Assembly: GCF_003864255.1 (NCBI RefSeq)
Contig: NZ_QWEZ01000001.1
Location: 1,984,001 to 2,048,000, forward strand
Direction of reading: 5' to 3'
Origin: Aestuariirhabdus litorea
GTDB taxonomy: Bacteria > Pseudomonadota > Gammaproteobacteria > Pseudomonadales > Aestuariirhabdaceae
DNA length: 64,000 bases
Shown here: piece after piece, positions 35,364-44,125 of the stretch
Position numbering within the stretch: the first letter of the stretch is position 1
Layout: each line of letters begins with the position of its first letter
Translations under genes and position numbers: made by a program
The notes under the pieces: model-generated
Databases searched by the model: none
What the model was told of the DNA's origin: nothing
Seen by the model: the letters and a program-made list of their open reading frames with translations, nothing else

Positions 35364-35568
35364 TTTTTGACCATCCTTAGGCCTCCCATGCCTTGAACCA
35401 AACACCGTTAACAGTGCTGCACCCACCGGAAAAACGCTTTATAGTAGCGGGTGTACGAGTACCGCCCACCACCCCATTAAAGGCATAATCCTTGCTTAAG
35501 TTAATAGCCATCAGCACTCTGGCTGGCAATCCGTGATCACAACCAACAGGGCGATCCCACAACCCACC
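35364..35568. other. Divergent promoter region of the cytochrome plus-strand operon
   Basis: This 205-base gap separates the heptahaem gene (minus) from the triheme gene (plus). It contains the sigma-54-like site at 35481-35497 and the stretch CGCTTTATAGTAGCG (35434-35448), a small inverted repeat that could be an operator. Apparent reading frames here are antisense to flanking genes. Confidence 0.5.
35481..35497 (+). promoter_or_regulatory. Candidate sigma-54 promoter of the triheme/undecahaem operon
   Basis: AGGCAT, five bases (AATCC), then TTGCTT. The GG and GC doublets sit at the exact -24/-12 spacing; relative to consensus TGGCAC-N5-TTGCW there are two mismatches in the -24 block and none in -12. 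Transcription would start near 35507, about 60 bases before the chosen ATG at 35569. Confidence 0.6.
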
Positions 35569-36183
35569 ATGCCGACAAAAGCAATAACCAAGCCAAACGT
35601 GATCAGCATCACCCTTTTCTTGCTGCTCTGTTTCGTCAGTGTATCGGTTCTGGCGGCCGACCCCAGCAAATGGCAAAGGCTGGAAGATGATGGCCTCCAC
35701 GACCCTTCCAACGATGCACTGGATGAGCTGCAACAGCCAGGCGATGCCCTATCCGGTCTGCCTTACGACTATGCCGGCAACCGTGTTAACTGGATCAAGG
35801 CGCTGCAGGACGGCCTTATCGCTCCACGAACCAACCTTTTTCCCGATACCAGCATTCGGGTGATTGATCTCGACATCATCATGAATAACACCGGTGAAAT
35901 GCATCTGGTGCGGTTTCCTCACCGCCAACACACTGAATGGCTTGATTGCAACAACTGCCACAACAAGATTTTTATCGACAAGGTGGATGCCACGCCAGTC
36001 AATATGTTTTCCATTTTGCAAGGGGAGTACTGCGGCCGATGCCATGGTGCCGTATCCTTCCCCTTGACCGAATGCAACCGCTGTCACAGCGTGCCTCGCA
36101 ACAGTTTCAAAGGCCAATTTGGTGCCCAGTATAAAGAGGGTGAAAGCCGCGAAGATTTCAAGGTGGAGGCCCCTCTCGAATGA
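35569..36183 (+). CDS. Secreted triheme c7-type cytochrome, copy A
   Basis: The 204-residue protein has a signal peptide (VISITLFLLLCFVSVSVLAA). Next comes a roughly 100-residue haem-free region (HDPSNDALDELQQPGDALS, NRVNWIKALQDG), then a C-terminal c7 module with three haem sites: CNNCH, CGRCH and CNRCH, after the sequence FPHRQHTEWLDC. The same layout recurs in the C-terminal half of the protein at 47158-48117. GTG at 35533 is an alternative start; neither start has a clear ribosome site. It is the first gene of a plus-strand operon and overlaps the next by ATGA. Confidence 0.85.
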   Translation: MPTKAITKPNVISITLFLLLCFVSVSVLAADPSKWQRLEDDGLHDPSNDALDELQQPGDALSGLPYDYAGNRVNWIKALQDGLIAPRTNLFPDTSIRVIDLDIIMNNTGEMHLVRFPHRQHTEWLDCNNCHNKIFIDKVDATPVNMFSILQGEYCGRCHGAVSFPLTECNRCHSVPRNSFKGQFGAQYKEGESREDFKVEAPLE

Positions 36184-36566
36184 CATACCGGATCCCTGTA
36201 TTTCTTTGCGCCCTCTTGGCCTCGGTCACGGTGCTATCACCCCTGCCAGCCCAGGCCGAATACGCAGACGTGGTGCTCAACAAGTACGCCGAAGCGGCGG
36301 GCATGCGGCCTGTGATCTACCCCCACTGGTTCCACCGCATCCGCTTTCGCTGCAAAGTCTGTCACAACGAACTGGGCTTTGAGATGCGTGCCGGGGCAAA
36401 CGATGTCACCATGGCTGAGATTATCGAGGGCCAGTTCTGTGGCATGTGCCACAACGGGCAAATCGCCTGGTCTACCGAGCACTGTGACCGCTGCCACACT
36501 GGACTGCCGGGGCTCAAGAGCGGGATTCGCGGCTCAAATGAAACTTCCGGCCCCGGCCGCTGGTAG
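36180..36566 (+). CDS. Secreted triheme c7-type cytochrome, copy B
   Basis: The 128-residue protein has a cleaved signal peptide (cleavage after LPAQA, residue 26) and three haem sites (CKVCH, CGMCH, CDRCH) within a compact c7 domain starting YPHWFHRIRFRCKVCH. It is a clear paralogue of the protein at 48132-48551: both share the AGMRP...PHWFHRIRFRCKVCH and GQFC...IAW blocks. As a soluble periplasmic carrier it would shuttle electrons to or from the outer-membrane complex. The start ATG overlaps the previous stop codon. Confidence 0.9.
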   Translation: MTYRIPVFLCALLASVTVLSPLPAQAEYADVVLNKYAEAAGMRPVIYPHWFHRIRFRCKVCHNELGFEMRAGANDVTMAEIIEGQFCGMCHNGQIAWSTEHCDRCHTGLPGLKSGIRGSNETSGPGRW

Positions 36567-36597
36567 ACACATCAACGATTGGGGCCCAGGCACAGCG

Positions 36598-37695
36598 ATG
36601 ACAGCTTCCGCACAACCGACAAAAAGCGTTTTCTACCTGTTGGCGTTAATGGTCATCGCCCCCCTGATAGCTGCCTGCAGCTCCTCCCCCCGTACAATGA
36701 GTTTCGAGCTGCCCGAGGCCTCAGACCAAACTGGTCGCATGTGGCCCTCTCCCCCCGAACAACCCCGTTACGCCTACATTGGTGATCTGGTCGGCGAAAG
36801 CAACTTCCAGGATGAGATAAAAGAGACCAAACAAACCGCCCAACGCATTTGGGAATTCATCGCAGGGATCATCGGCAATAATTATGAACCGGTGGTGTTG
36901 GAGCGCCCCCAGTCGGTTGTCGCTGATAGCCAGGGTAACGTCTTCACAACCGATGTAGGCCGTCAGGCCGTCGTAGCGTTCAAGTATGCTCAAGGTGAGA
37001 TGGAGGTCTGGTACAACGCAGACCGGTCAAGCGGCTTTGCAACACCGGTAGGAATCACGCTCACCAACAGCGGCACCCTCTTGGTGACTGATGCGGAAAG
37101 AAAGGAAGTCTTTGAGCTGGACACCAACGGAAGCCCCCTCAGCCAATTTGGGAAAGGCGCCCTTGAGCGACCAACAGGTATTGCACAAGACCCCGCTACC
37201 GGCTTTATCTATGTAGCAGACACCCAAGCCGACAACATTAAAGTGTTCAATGCAGGGGGTGAGCTGATCGATACCATAGGCGCCAGCGGAGATGCCCCTG
37301 GCCTCTTCAATGCACCCACACACCTCAGCATAAGAGGTCAGCAGCTTTATGTGGCAGATACTCTCAATGCCAGAATCCAGATAGTTGGCCTGGATGGAAC
37401 CCCACAGATGACCGTAGGCCAAAGAGGGATTAATGTGGGCCAGTTTTCTCGACCCAAGGGGGTGGCCACCGACAGCGAAGGAAATATCTATGCCATGGAG
37501 TCTTACTTTGATCACCTGTTGGTCTTTAGCCCTAAAGGTGAGTTTCTCTTACCCATAGGTGGAACAGGCGTTGAAGCTGGCCATTTTTTCCTGCCAGCGG
37601 GCATTTGGGTAGACAGCACGGATAAAATATACATTGCTGATATGATGAATGGGCGTATTGCCATCTTTCAGTATTTGGGGAGCGGTAATGAGTAA
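36598..37695 (+). CDS. NHL-repeat beta-propeller lipoprotein
   Basis: This 365-residue protein has a lipoprotein signal peptide with lipobox LIAAC (Cys27). About six NHL-type repeats follow, such as LERPQSVVADSQGNVFTTD, LERPTGIAQDPATGFIYVAD, FNAPTHLSIRGQQLYVADT and FSRPKGVATDSEGNIYAME, forming a six-bladed propeller. NHL propellers bind proteins or redox partners and recur next to multihaem cytochrome genes in extracellular electron transfer clusters. Serine after the lipidated Cys is compatible with outer-membrane sorting. It overlaps the undecahaem gene by 8 bases. Confidence 0.88.
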   Translation: MTASAQPTKSVFYLLALMVIAPLIAACSSSPRTMSFELPEASDQTGRMWPSPPEQPRYAYIGDLVGESNFQDEIKETKQTAQRIWEFIAGIIGNNYEPVVLERPQSVVADSQGNVFTTDVGRQAVVAFKYAQGEMEVWYNADRSSGFATPVGITLTNSGTLLVTDAERKEVFELDTNGSPLSQFGKGALERPTGIAQDPATGFIYVADTQADNIKVFNAGGELIDTIGASGDAPGLFNAPTHLSIRGQQLYVADTLNARIQIVGLDGTPQMTVGQRGINVGQFSRPKGVATDSEGNIYAMESYFDHLLVFSPKGEFLLPIGGTGVEAGHFFLPAGIWVDSTDKIYIADMMNGRIAIFQYLGSGNE

Positions 37696-40384
37696 TCGAG
37701 GTATGAGTCATATCGTAAAAGCAGCAAGCCTACCGCTGCTTTTGCTCCTTTGGGGTGCCAACGCAGTCGCCGCCCCCTCTCCCAATATGCCTCGAAGTGC
37801 GGATATCAGCAGCACCAAGCATAACCTCTCCAACGCCTATCCAGAGGCAACGGACCCCAGAGAGGTCAAGGCCACCGGCGAAAGCCAGATCTGCGCTTTC
37901 TGCCACACGCCCCACGGCGCCAACCTCAACGCCGAAGGACCACTTTGGAACCGTAACCTCTCCAACGAGACCTATATCACATACGACTCCAGCTCCATGC
38001 AGGCCAATGTGGACGCCAACCCCGGTGGTGCGTCCAAGCTGTGCCTTTCCTGCCACGACGGCACCCTGGCGATCGGCAACGTCAATGTCCTCGAGGGCAA
38101 CACCAACGTCAGCATCAGCATGAGCGGCACCGGCGCAGGGGGTGTCATGCCCTCGGGTCTGGGGCTCAACACCGGTTTTACCCGCAACCTGGGCACCGAC
38201 CTGCGCAACGACCACCCGATCTCCTTCGACTTCGACAGCAGCAAGGTCGGTGGTCGACTGGCGGCGGCCGATGGTGAGCTGCGGGATCCACAAGACGCGG
38301 ATGGCACTCACATCAGGACCCCGGACCCCAAAAGCAGCGACCCGAGCGTGCGCCACCCCCTGACGCCACTGGACAAAAATGGCAAGGTGCAGTGCACCAG
38401 CTGCCACGACCCCCACGTATCGGGCCAAGACCTGCCCGCGGGTACCAGTATTGCGGCCACCGAAGACCCCAACAACATCAAGTTCCTGAGAACTCGCCGC
38501 TACCAGATGAATGCGCCCGTAGGGGGTGATTTTGATGAGGATAACGATATTGTCTGCCTGGCCTGCCACGACAAACTGGGGCAAACCTGGGCCAATTCAG
38601 TTCACGCAGCCAACACCGCTGATGACCAGTACCGTATCTGGTCTGCCGATATGCGCGATTTCCCACGCGACCTGAGGGTATGGCAAGCCGCCTGCCTAAA
38701 CTGCCACGACACGCACACGGTGGAGGGATCCCGTCGCCTGTTGCGCGAAGGGACCGACGATACCCCCGCCGCTCAGCAAGCCAAGCAGGGCGGGAACCCC
38801 GCCCTGGAGGAAACCTGCTACCAGTGCCACCGGGCCGATGACAACACCAACGCCCTGAAAGTGGGCACAACCGCCCCCAACATCAAGGATGAGTTTGAGC
38901 TTAGTAACCGCGCCATGCCCATTCGCAGCAGCCAACAGGCCGCCGGAGTGGAAACCCACGATATTACCAATGCGGACTTCTTTGAGGGGGATGTCGACCT
39001 GGACGCCAGTGGGGAGGACAGTAACGGCAACCTGGCACTGGGTTACGGCAACCTTAACAACCGCCACGTCGAGTGTACCGACTGCCACAACCCCCACCGC
39101 ATGCTTAGCAATAGCAAGTGGGATGGCGGTGGCACCCCGGGGCAAGGCACCCACGAGCACACCGACAGCACCAACCACACCAACGAGATCTCCGGGGTTC
39201 TCTACGGCACTTGGGGCGTAGAGCCGGTTTACAACAGCGGCCCCAACGGGCGCAAGTTCGGCACCCCGGATGCGATGCCGATTCGCTTCAAGATCAAGTA
39301 CGGCACCGGCAACGAGCGGGTCACCGCCGAATACCAGATCTGCCTCAAGTGTCACTCCAACTACGCCTACCAGGATGATGGCTACCCGGAAAGTCCGACC
39401 CGACCCGCGCTGGGCGCACCGGGGACACCCAGTACCGGCACACCAGGCACAAGAGCCGCCACTACGGACTTCCTGTACTACACCAACCAGGCGATGGAGT
39501 TCCAGGCGCCCAGCACCCACCAGGGGCAGGTCTCTAACGGTACCGATGCTGGCGCCACCTTCAACACCAACAACCACCGCAGCTGGCACCCGGTAATGGC
39601 ACCAACCGGCCGAACCCCTCTGACCCGGGGCGCCAACCGCCTCAACTGGCGCGCCCCCTGGGACAACAACGTCGGCAACCAGACCATGTACTGCACCGAC
39701 TGCCACGGGGCCAGTAACGGGACCACGGAAAATTCCACCCCGGGCACCAAACCCTGGGGCCCCCACGGCTCCAACAACGACTTTATCCTGCGCGGCGTGA
39801 TGAAGCGCGGGATCGGCCAGGACCTAACCACCGTCGGTGGCCGGGGGCTCTGTTTCAAATGCCACTACGAGGGCCAGTACCGGGGTAGTGGTACCGAAGG
39901 CCTTGGCGGCAGCAGTGGCTTCGGCTCCAGCCTGGGTTGCTCCAACGATGGGGTAGGCAGCGCTTGCGACAAAGACCCCGGCGGCAACGGCCACACCTTC
40001 CACGCCTCCGCCGTCGAGGTGGATATGGTCTGCACCTGGTGCCACGTGGCGGTGGTGCACGGCTGGAAAAACAAGGCGTTTCTGGTGAACCTGGAGGATA
40101 TCGGCCCGGAAGCGATCTGCCGTAGTATCGACCGTAACATCTACGGGGTCAGGGGCCCCAGCGGCCTGTGCACCATCGGCCAACCCATCGAGGCCGGCAG
40201 CCGCGTCAGCATCCGCCCCGGCGGGTTCAACAATAATGAAGGCTACAATAACCCCCCCTACTACGTGAACGCCCGATTAAGACTTCAGGGGTTTGCCCGC
40301 AGCGGCCGCTGGGGCGAGGGCCACTGCTACGATAAGCCCACCATGGAAGACACCATGTGTGCCCGCCGCAACGCCGGCTACTGA
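37688..40384 (+). CDS. Undecahaem c-type cytochrome (11 CXXCH), secreted
   Basis: The 898-residue protein has a signal peptide (VKAASLPLLLLLWGANAVAA) and eleven haem sites in order: CAFCH, CLSCH, CTSCH, CLACH, CLNCH, CYQCH, CTDCH, CLKCH, CTDCH, CFKCH, CTWCH. The first part (SSTKHNLSN, CAFCHTPHGANL, LWNRNLSN) matches the tetrahaem protein at 51970-52824. Long Gly/Asn/Thr-rich, haem-free segments between sites suggest a large extracellular fold. It is the likely surface-exposed electron terminus of the conduit. I chose the ATG at 37688; MSHIVKAAS at 37703 is an alternative. A long hairpin follows. Confidence 0.92.
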   Translation: MSNRGMSHIVKAASLPLLLLLWGANAVAAPSPNMPRSADISSTKHNLSNAYPEATDPREVKATGESQICAFCHTPHGANLNAEGPLWNRNLSNETYITYDSSSMQANVDANPGGASKLCLSCHDGTLAIGNVNVLEGNTNVSISMSGTGAGGVMPSGLGLNTGFTRNLGTDLRNDHPISFDFDSSKVGGRLAAADGELRDPQDADGTHIRTPDPKSSDPSVRHPLTPLDKNGKVQCTSCHDPHVSGQDLPAGTSIAATEDPNNIKFLRTRRYQMNAPVGGDFDEDNDIVCLACHDKLGQTWANSVHAANTADDQYRIWSADMRDFPRDLRVWQAACLNCHDTHTVEGSRRLLREGTDDTPAAQQAKQGGNPALEETCYQCHRADDNTNALKVGTTAPNIKDEFELSNRAMPIRSSQQAAGVETHDITNADFFEGDVDLDASGEDSNGNLALGYGNLNNRHVECTDCHNPHRMLSNSKWDGGGTPGQGTHEHTDSTNHTNEISGVLYGTWGVEPVYNSGPNGRKFGTPDAMPIRFKIKYGTGNERVTAEYQICLKCHSNYAYQDDGYPESPTRPALGAPGTPSTGTPGTRAATTDFLYYTNQAMEFQAPSTHQGQVSNGTDAGATFNTNNHRSWHPVMAPTGRTPLTRGANRLNWRAPWDNNVGNQTMYCTDCHGASNGTTENSTPGTKPWGPHGSNNDFILRGVMKRGIGQDLTTVGGRGLCFKCHYEGQYRGSGTEGLGGSSGFGSSLGCSNDGVGSACDKDPGGNGHTFHASAVEVDMVCTWCHVAVVHGWKNKAFLVNLEDIGPEAICRSIDRNIYGVRGPSGLCTIGQPIEAGSRVSIRPGGFNNNEGYNNPPYYVNARLRLQGFARSGRWGEGHCYDKPTMEDTMCARRNAGY

Positions 40385-40388
40385 GCAG

Positions 40389-40433
40389 AGCTCGGTATAG
40401 AGCCACGGGACCAGCGTGGCCCTATACCGAGCT
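40389..40433 (+). repeat. 19-bp imperfect inverted repeat between undecahaem and resB genes
   Basis: The arms AGCTCGGTATAG-A-GCCACG and the reverse complement with a single mismatch pair around a 7-base loop (GGACCAG). It starts 5 bases after the undecahaem stop codon and ends 6 bases before resB begins. There is no T-run, so it looks like an RNA-stabilising or processing hairpin, or a partial attenuator, that would favour cytochrome mRNA over downstream maturation genes. Confidence 0.75.
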
Positions 40434-40438
40434 GAGAT

Positions 40439-41455
40439 ATGAGAGCTAATGTGCTGACCCGTCCGCTTGATTTCCTCGCTTCCCTGCGGCTTACCCTGGT
40501 GGCCCTGGTACTGTTGGGAGGGGGCGTGGCGCTGGTTATCCAGTTTGAGGTGGATGCCACACCGGCGCTGGCACCGGCCATCGGCCTGCTGGGGCTGAAT
40601 CTGGTAAGCGCTATTTTGGTGAAGGAAAAGATACGCAGCAGCCTGCCCCTGCTGCTTTTTCACCTGGCGCTGCTGACGCTGCTGGTCCTGCTGGCCCTGA
40701 GCCGAGCCACCTACCTCAAGGGGTGGGCCACACTGATTGAGGGAGAGGCTTTTGAGCAGCTGGATGGCGTCCTGCACCAGGGCCCGCTGCACCCCTGGAT
40801 CAGCCCCTTGCCGCTGGCTGAGGGGCCGATTCAGGGGGGGTTCGAGGCGCGTTTTGATGAGGAAGGCCGCCGCGGTACCACCCGCAGCCTGCTCTACCAG
40901 CCCGGCACCGGTGCGCCCATCTACATCGATGATACAACCCCCTTAAATGTTGAGGGTTACCGTCTGGGTGTCTCCCTCAACCTCGGCTTTACCGCCCTCC
41001 TGAGATGGGTTCCGGATAACGGCAGTGCTGAGGTGCTTGGCGGCGTCGATTTTCCCGATATCATCAGCGAGCCGGATGGTCAGGGGCTGGAGTGGACACT
41101 GCCAAACGGCGAACCGATCTGGACCGGGCTGGAGATCCTCAGCCCCCGCAAAAGCTTTTTCTACCCGGAATTCAGGGTGCCGGAGCGTTACCAGCTGGTG
41201 GTTCGCCATCAACAGCAACGACACCCCCTACAGGAAGGAGAGGCGCTTTTGCTGCCCGGCGGCCAGCTCCGCTTTGAATCCCTGCACCGCTGGATCGGCT
41301 ATGAGGTGTTCTATGACTGGACCATCCCCTGGCTGCTGGCCACCTGCCTGCTTGCCATCGGGTTTCTGGGCTGGTACCTATGGGAGCGAGTAACCTCAAC
41401 CCCCTGGAACAGGGCGGATCAACCGGAATACACGAAGGAGCCCAACGATGCCTAA
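40439..41455 (+). CDS. resB: ResB-like cytochrome c biogenesis protein (System II)
   Basis: The 338-residue protein has transmembrane helices near residues 15-35, 45-60, 68-85 and a final one at about 300-320, with a large periplasmic domain between: LASLRLTLVALVLLGGGVAL starts the ResB pattern, and WIGYEVFYDWTIPWLLATC closes it. It is shorter than typical ResB. ResB and CcsA form the System II haem handling complex that attaches haem to apocytochromes. The eleven-haem gene lies directly upstream. It overlaps ccsA by 8 bases. Confidence 0.8.
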   Translation: MRANVLTRPLDFLASLRLTLVALVLLGGGVALVIQFEVDATPALAPAIGLLGLNLVSAILVKEKIRSSLPLLLFHLALLTLLVLLALSRATYLKGWATLIEGEAFEQLDGVLHQGPLHPWISPLPLAEGPIQGGFEARFDEEGRRGTTRSLLYQPGTGAPIYIDDTTPLNVEGYRLGVSLNLGFTALLRWVPDNGSAEVLGGVDFPDIISEPDGQGLEWTLPNGEPIWTGLEILSPRKSFFYPEFRVPERYQLVVRHQQQRHPLQEGEALLLPGGQLRFESLHRWIGYEVFYDWTIPWLLATCLLAIGFLGWYLWERVTSTPWNRADQPEYTKEPNDA

Positions 41456-42260
41456 TGAAACCCTGCTGCTATGGGCCAGCCTGATGGTGTATGTGGCCGG
41501 AGGCTGCACCGCCATCATCGCCACCGTATTCAAACGCCGCCCGGAGCGCACTGTTTTGGCTTTAATGCTGCTGGGCCTGCTGCTGCAGACGCTGGCCATT
41601 GGCCTGCGCTGGGAGCGGTTGGGGCATGGCCCCTTCAATACCATGTTCGAGATTCTCTCCAGCAATATCTGGAGCCTGACCCTCTTCTTTTCGATCGTCT
41701 ACTGGCGTATCCGTGCCATTCGCCCCATCGCCGTCTTTGTCCTACCGGTACTCTTTATGATGATGGGGTGGATGATGATGATGCCCGATCACGACAGCAT
41801 ACTGCCCACCACTTACCAGACCGTTTGGCTGTACGTCCACATCGGCTTCGGCAAGGTGTTTATGGGGGCGCTGCTGGTGAGTTTCGGGCTGGCTATGGTA
41901 GTGCTGCTGCGAGAAGGGGCCTTTATCAAGGAGAACTTTGCCCGCTTACCCGACAACCGTTCGCTGGATGAGCTGAGCTACCGCTTTATCCTGCTGGCAC
42001 TGATCTTCGACAGCCTGATGCTGGTGGCCGGCGCCATCTGGGCACAGGAGGCCTGGGGTCGATACTGGGCCTGGGATCCGCTCGAGACCTGGGCCTTTGC
42101 CAGCTGGCTGCTGCTGGCCTTTACGCTGCACTGCCGGGTCACCTTCCGGCCACAGCCACTCTACTCGGCCATGCTGGCGATCCTGGTGTTCGCCATCTCC
42201 TTCATGACCTTCTTCGGTATCCCCTTTATCAACCAGGTGCCCCATAAAGGGGCGGTGTAG
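41448..42260 (+). CDS. ccsA: CcsA/ResC-type haem handling protein (System II)
   Basis: This 270-residue protein has about eight transmembrane helices and the tryptophan-rich haem-binding motif WGRYWAWDPLETWAF typical of CcsA/CcmC/CcmF proteins. The flanking His in LYVHIGFGK and TLHCRV are candidate haem ligands. Together with ResB it should export haem and ligate it to the Cys pairs in periplasmic cytochromes. Finding a dedicated System II pair inside a multihaem locus suggests maturation devoted to these cytochromes. Confidence 0.88.
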   Translation: MPNETLLLWASLMVYVAGGCTAIIATVFKRRPERTVLALMLLGLLLQTLAIGLRWERLGHGPFNTMFEILSSNIWSLTLFFSIVYWRIRAIRPIAVFVLPVLFMMMGWMMMMPDHDSILPTTYQTVWLYVHIGFGKVFMGALLVSFGLAMVVLLREGAFIKENFARLPDNRSLDELSYRFILLALIFDSLMLVAGAIWAQEAWGRYWAWDPLETWAFASWLLLAFTLHCRVTFRPQPLYSAMLAILVFAISFMTFFGIPFINQVPHKGAV

Positions 42261-42273
42261 CGAGCGGGAAGAC

Positions 42274-44073
42274 CTAGTTGAGGTTATAGCGCCCGCTCAG
42301 CCGGCGCAGCCGCTCGCTGTTGAGGTAATCGAGTATTAACTGCCCCCGGGCTGGAGCCTTCCCCTCGAAGGCGGTATCGTCACCGTTGAGGCGCACCACC
42401 GCAGCGGGTGCCCCGCTGCACAGCACTGACACCCGCTCCTTCACCACCCCCGAGCCATGAAAGACACAATCCGCACTGCTGGCGGGGTCGAACAGGTCGC
42501 TCCCGAAAAACGATGGGCACAAGCGGCCCGATACGCGCCCCAGCAGGGATTCAACCAGATCGGTTTGTTGGCCGAGGGCGGTGTCGATCCCCTTGCTGGC
42601 CCGCTCCGGGTCGACCACCACCAGGGGAACCAGCGACTCGGCACGGTCACCAAACCGCTCCCGCTCCCCCGGTGAGATCGGGGTCATGGTGCGGTGGTCC
42701 GAGACAATCAGCATCACCCCTCCGCGGGTAAAGTAACCGCTGCGCACCATGCGGTCGTAAAATTCTCCCAGAGCCCTGTCGGCATACGCGAGGGCGGCGG
42801 CCTCGCTCCTTTCGCCGGTTTCGGGATTGATAAAAGGGAGATGGGTACTGACCGTCTCAATCACCGCCAGGAAGGGTCTATCCCTTTGCTCCAGGGCCTC
42901 TATCACCCGCTGGGAGCGCAGATAGAGGGCGCGGTCAGGGGCCGCCTGAAAGTGAAAGCGGGGCCAGTTGCGATAAAAGCGCTGCTGGTGACCTTCGGTG
43001 TGGTCGAAGCCGATGCTTTTCAGCCAGGCCTCCTTATCGAGAAACCCCAGGTCACCGCTGGTGAGAAAGGCGCTGTAGTAACCCTCCGACCTGAGCCGCT
43101 TGGGCAGGGTCTCCTCGAGGTTAAAGCCCCCCTGAAAACTGACCCCCGCTCCCAGGTTGTTCTCCTCAACGATGGGGAGGGAGATACGCCCGGTAAGTAG
43201 CGCTAAAAGGCCCGCCTCGGTGGTGAAACCGTTGGCGTGAAAGTTGGTGTGGGCCCGGTTTTCACGGGCGATGCGATCAAGCTGCGGGGTGAAATCGTTT
43301 AGCCCGGAGAAGAAGTTACTGTGGTGCATGGAGAAGGACTCCAGTATCACCAGGACGATGTTGGGGCGCGACGCGGGCGCAGGAGTATCCCGGCAGGCGA
43401 GGGCATCGCGGGACTCATTGCGCTCCTTAAGCTCGGCGATGAAAGGGTCACTGTAGGCAACCATGACGCCACTGGAGAGGTTCACCTGCACTACATTTTC
43501 ATACCCCCAGGAGTGAACGTAGGCCACACGGGGAACAAAAAGCCACAGCAGGGCCGCCAGGCCGCCACAGAGGCCGAGGGCACGCCAGCGCCAGCGGCCC
43601 GCGGTGACCGGCGCCAGCAGGAAAGCAACCACCAACACAACCCCGAGTGCCGCCGAGATCCACAACAGCGGACTCGCCTCAGCGATATACCCCCGCACAA
43701 TGTCGTAGGTCGGCCCAATGGCTGTTGCGTATTTCAGGGCCTCCGAAAAGTTGAGGCGGATCGCCATCATATCCAGCAATATCAGGTCCACCAGATAGAG
43801 CAGCAGCAGCCCCAACATCAGCAGTTTCAGGAGCAGTTGCAGAGCTCTCCCCGGCGTCACCAACAGCATGCCGTAGAGCAGCAAAAGCAATACAAACAGG
43901 CCGCTATCGCTGGCAATGGCCGCCCAGGCAAAGCAGGTACGGCAATCGGTCATGCCGCCAAAGTTGGCGTCCACCTGCAACGCACGGGTGAGCATCAGGA
44001 GGGGGAAGGTGGCAACCACCAGGTCGGCCAGCAAACCCCGCCGACCAATGCGGGTAATGGCGTTAAATATCAT
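42274..44073 (-). CDS. LTA synthase-like membrane sulfatase/phosphotransferase
   Basis: The 599-residue protein has five N-terminal transmembrane helices (within about residues 10-190). An alkaline-phosphatase-superfamily domain follows: NIVLVILESFSMHHSNFFSG (metal-binding Glu), ANGFTTEAGLLALLTGRISL (nucleophile Thr region), and GGVMLIVSDHRTMTPISPGE (the SDH metal site). Family enzymes transfer glycerol phosphate or phosphoethanolamine, or act as sulfatases, on envelope glycans. The gene converges with ccsA (13 bases apart) and sits at the end of the DGC unit. Its link to the cytochromes is unclear. Confidence 0.85.
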   Translation of the reverse strand: MIFNAITRIGRRGLLADLVVATFPLLMLTRALQVDANFGGMTDCRTCFAWAAIASDSGLFVLLLLLYGMLLVTPGRALQLLLKLLMLGLLLLYLVDLILLDMMAIRLNFSEALKYATAIGPTYDIVRGYIAEASPLLWISAALGVVLVVAFLLAPVTAGRWRWRALGLCGGLAALLWLFVPRVAYVHSWGYENVVQVNLSSGVMVAYSDPFIAELKERNESRDALACRDTPAPASRPNIVLVILESFSMHHSNFFSGLNDFTPQLDRIARENRAHTNFHANGFTTEAGLLALLTGRISLPIVEENNLGAGVSFQGGFNLEETLPKRLRSEGYYSAFLTSGDLGFLDKEAWLKSIGFDHTEGHQQRFYRNWPRFHFQAAPDRALYLRSQRVIEALEQRDRPFLAVIETVSTHLPFINPETGERSEAAALAYADRALGEFYDRMVRSGYFTRGGVMLIVSDHRTMTPISPGERERFGDRAESLVPLVVVDPERASKGIDTALGQQTDLVESLLGRVSGRLCPSFFGSDLFDPASSADCVFHGSGVVKERVSVLCSGAPAAVVRLNGDDTAFEGKAPARGQLILDYLNSERLRRLSGRYNLN

Positions 44074-44125
44074 AGGTGTGCTCCCGCTGCCGGGCTCCCA
44101 CGCAAGGACGTAGGAGACCCGAGGG

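Noticed and set aside
35377-35733. A 118-codon minus-strand frame across the divergent promoter gap
   Set aside because: It overlaps the sigma-54-like site and the start of the triheme gene, and its sequence has no signal or domain.
38696-39766. A 356-codon minus-strand frame inside the undecahaem gene
   Set aside because: Gly/Val-rich antisense shadow of the haem-protein coding sequence.
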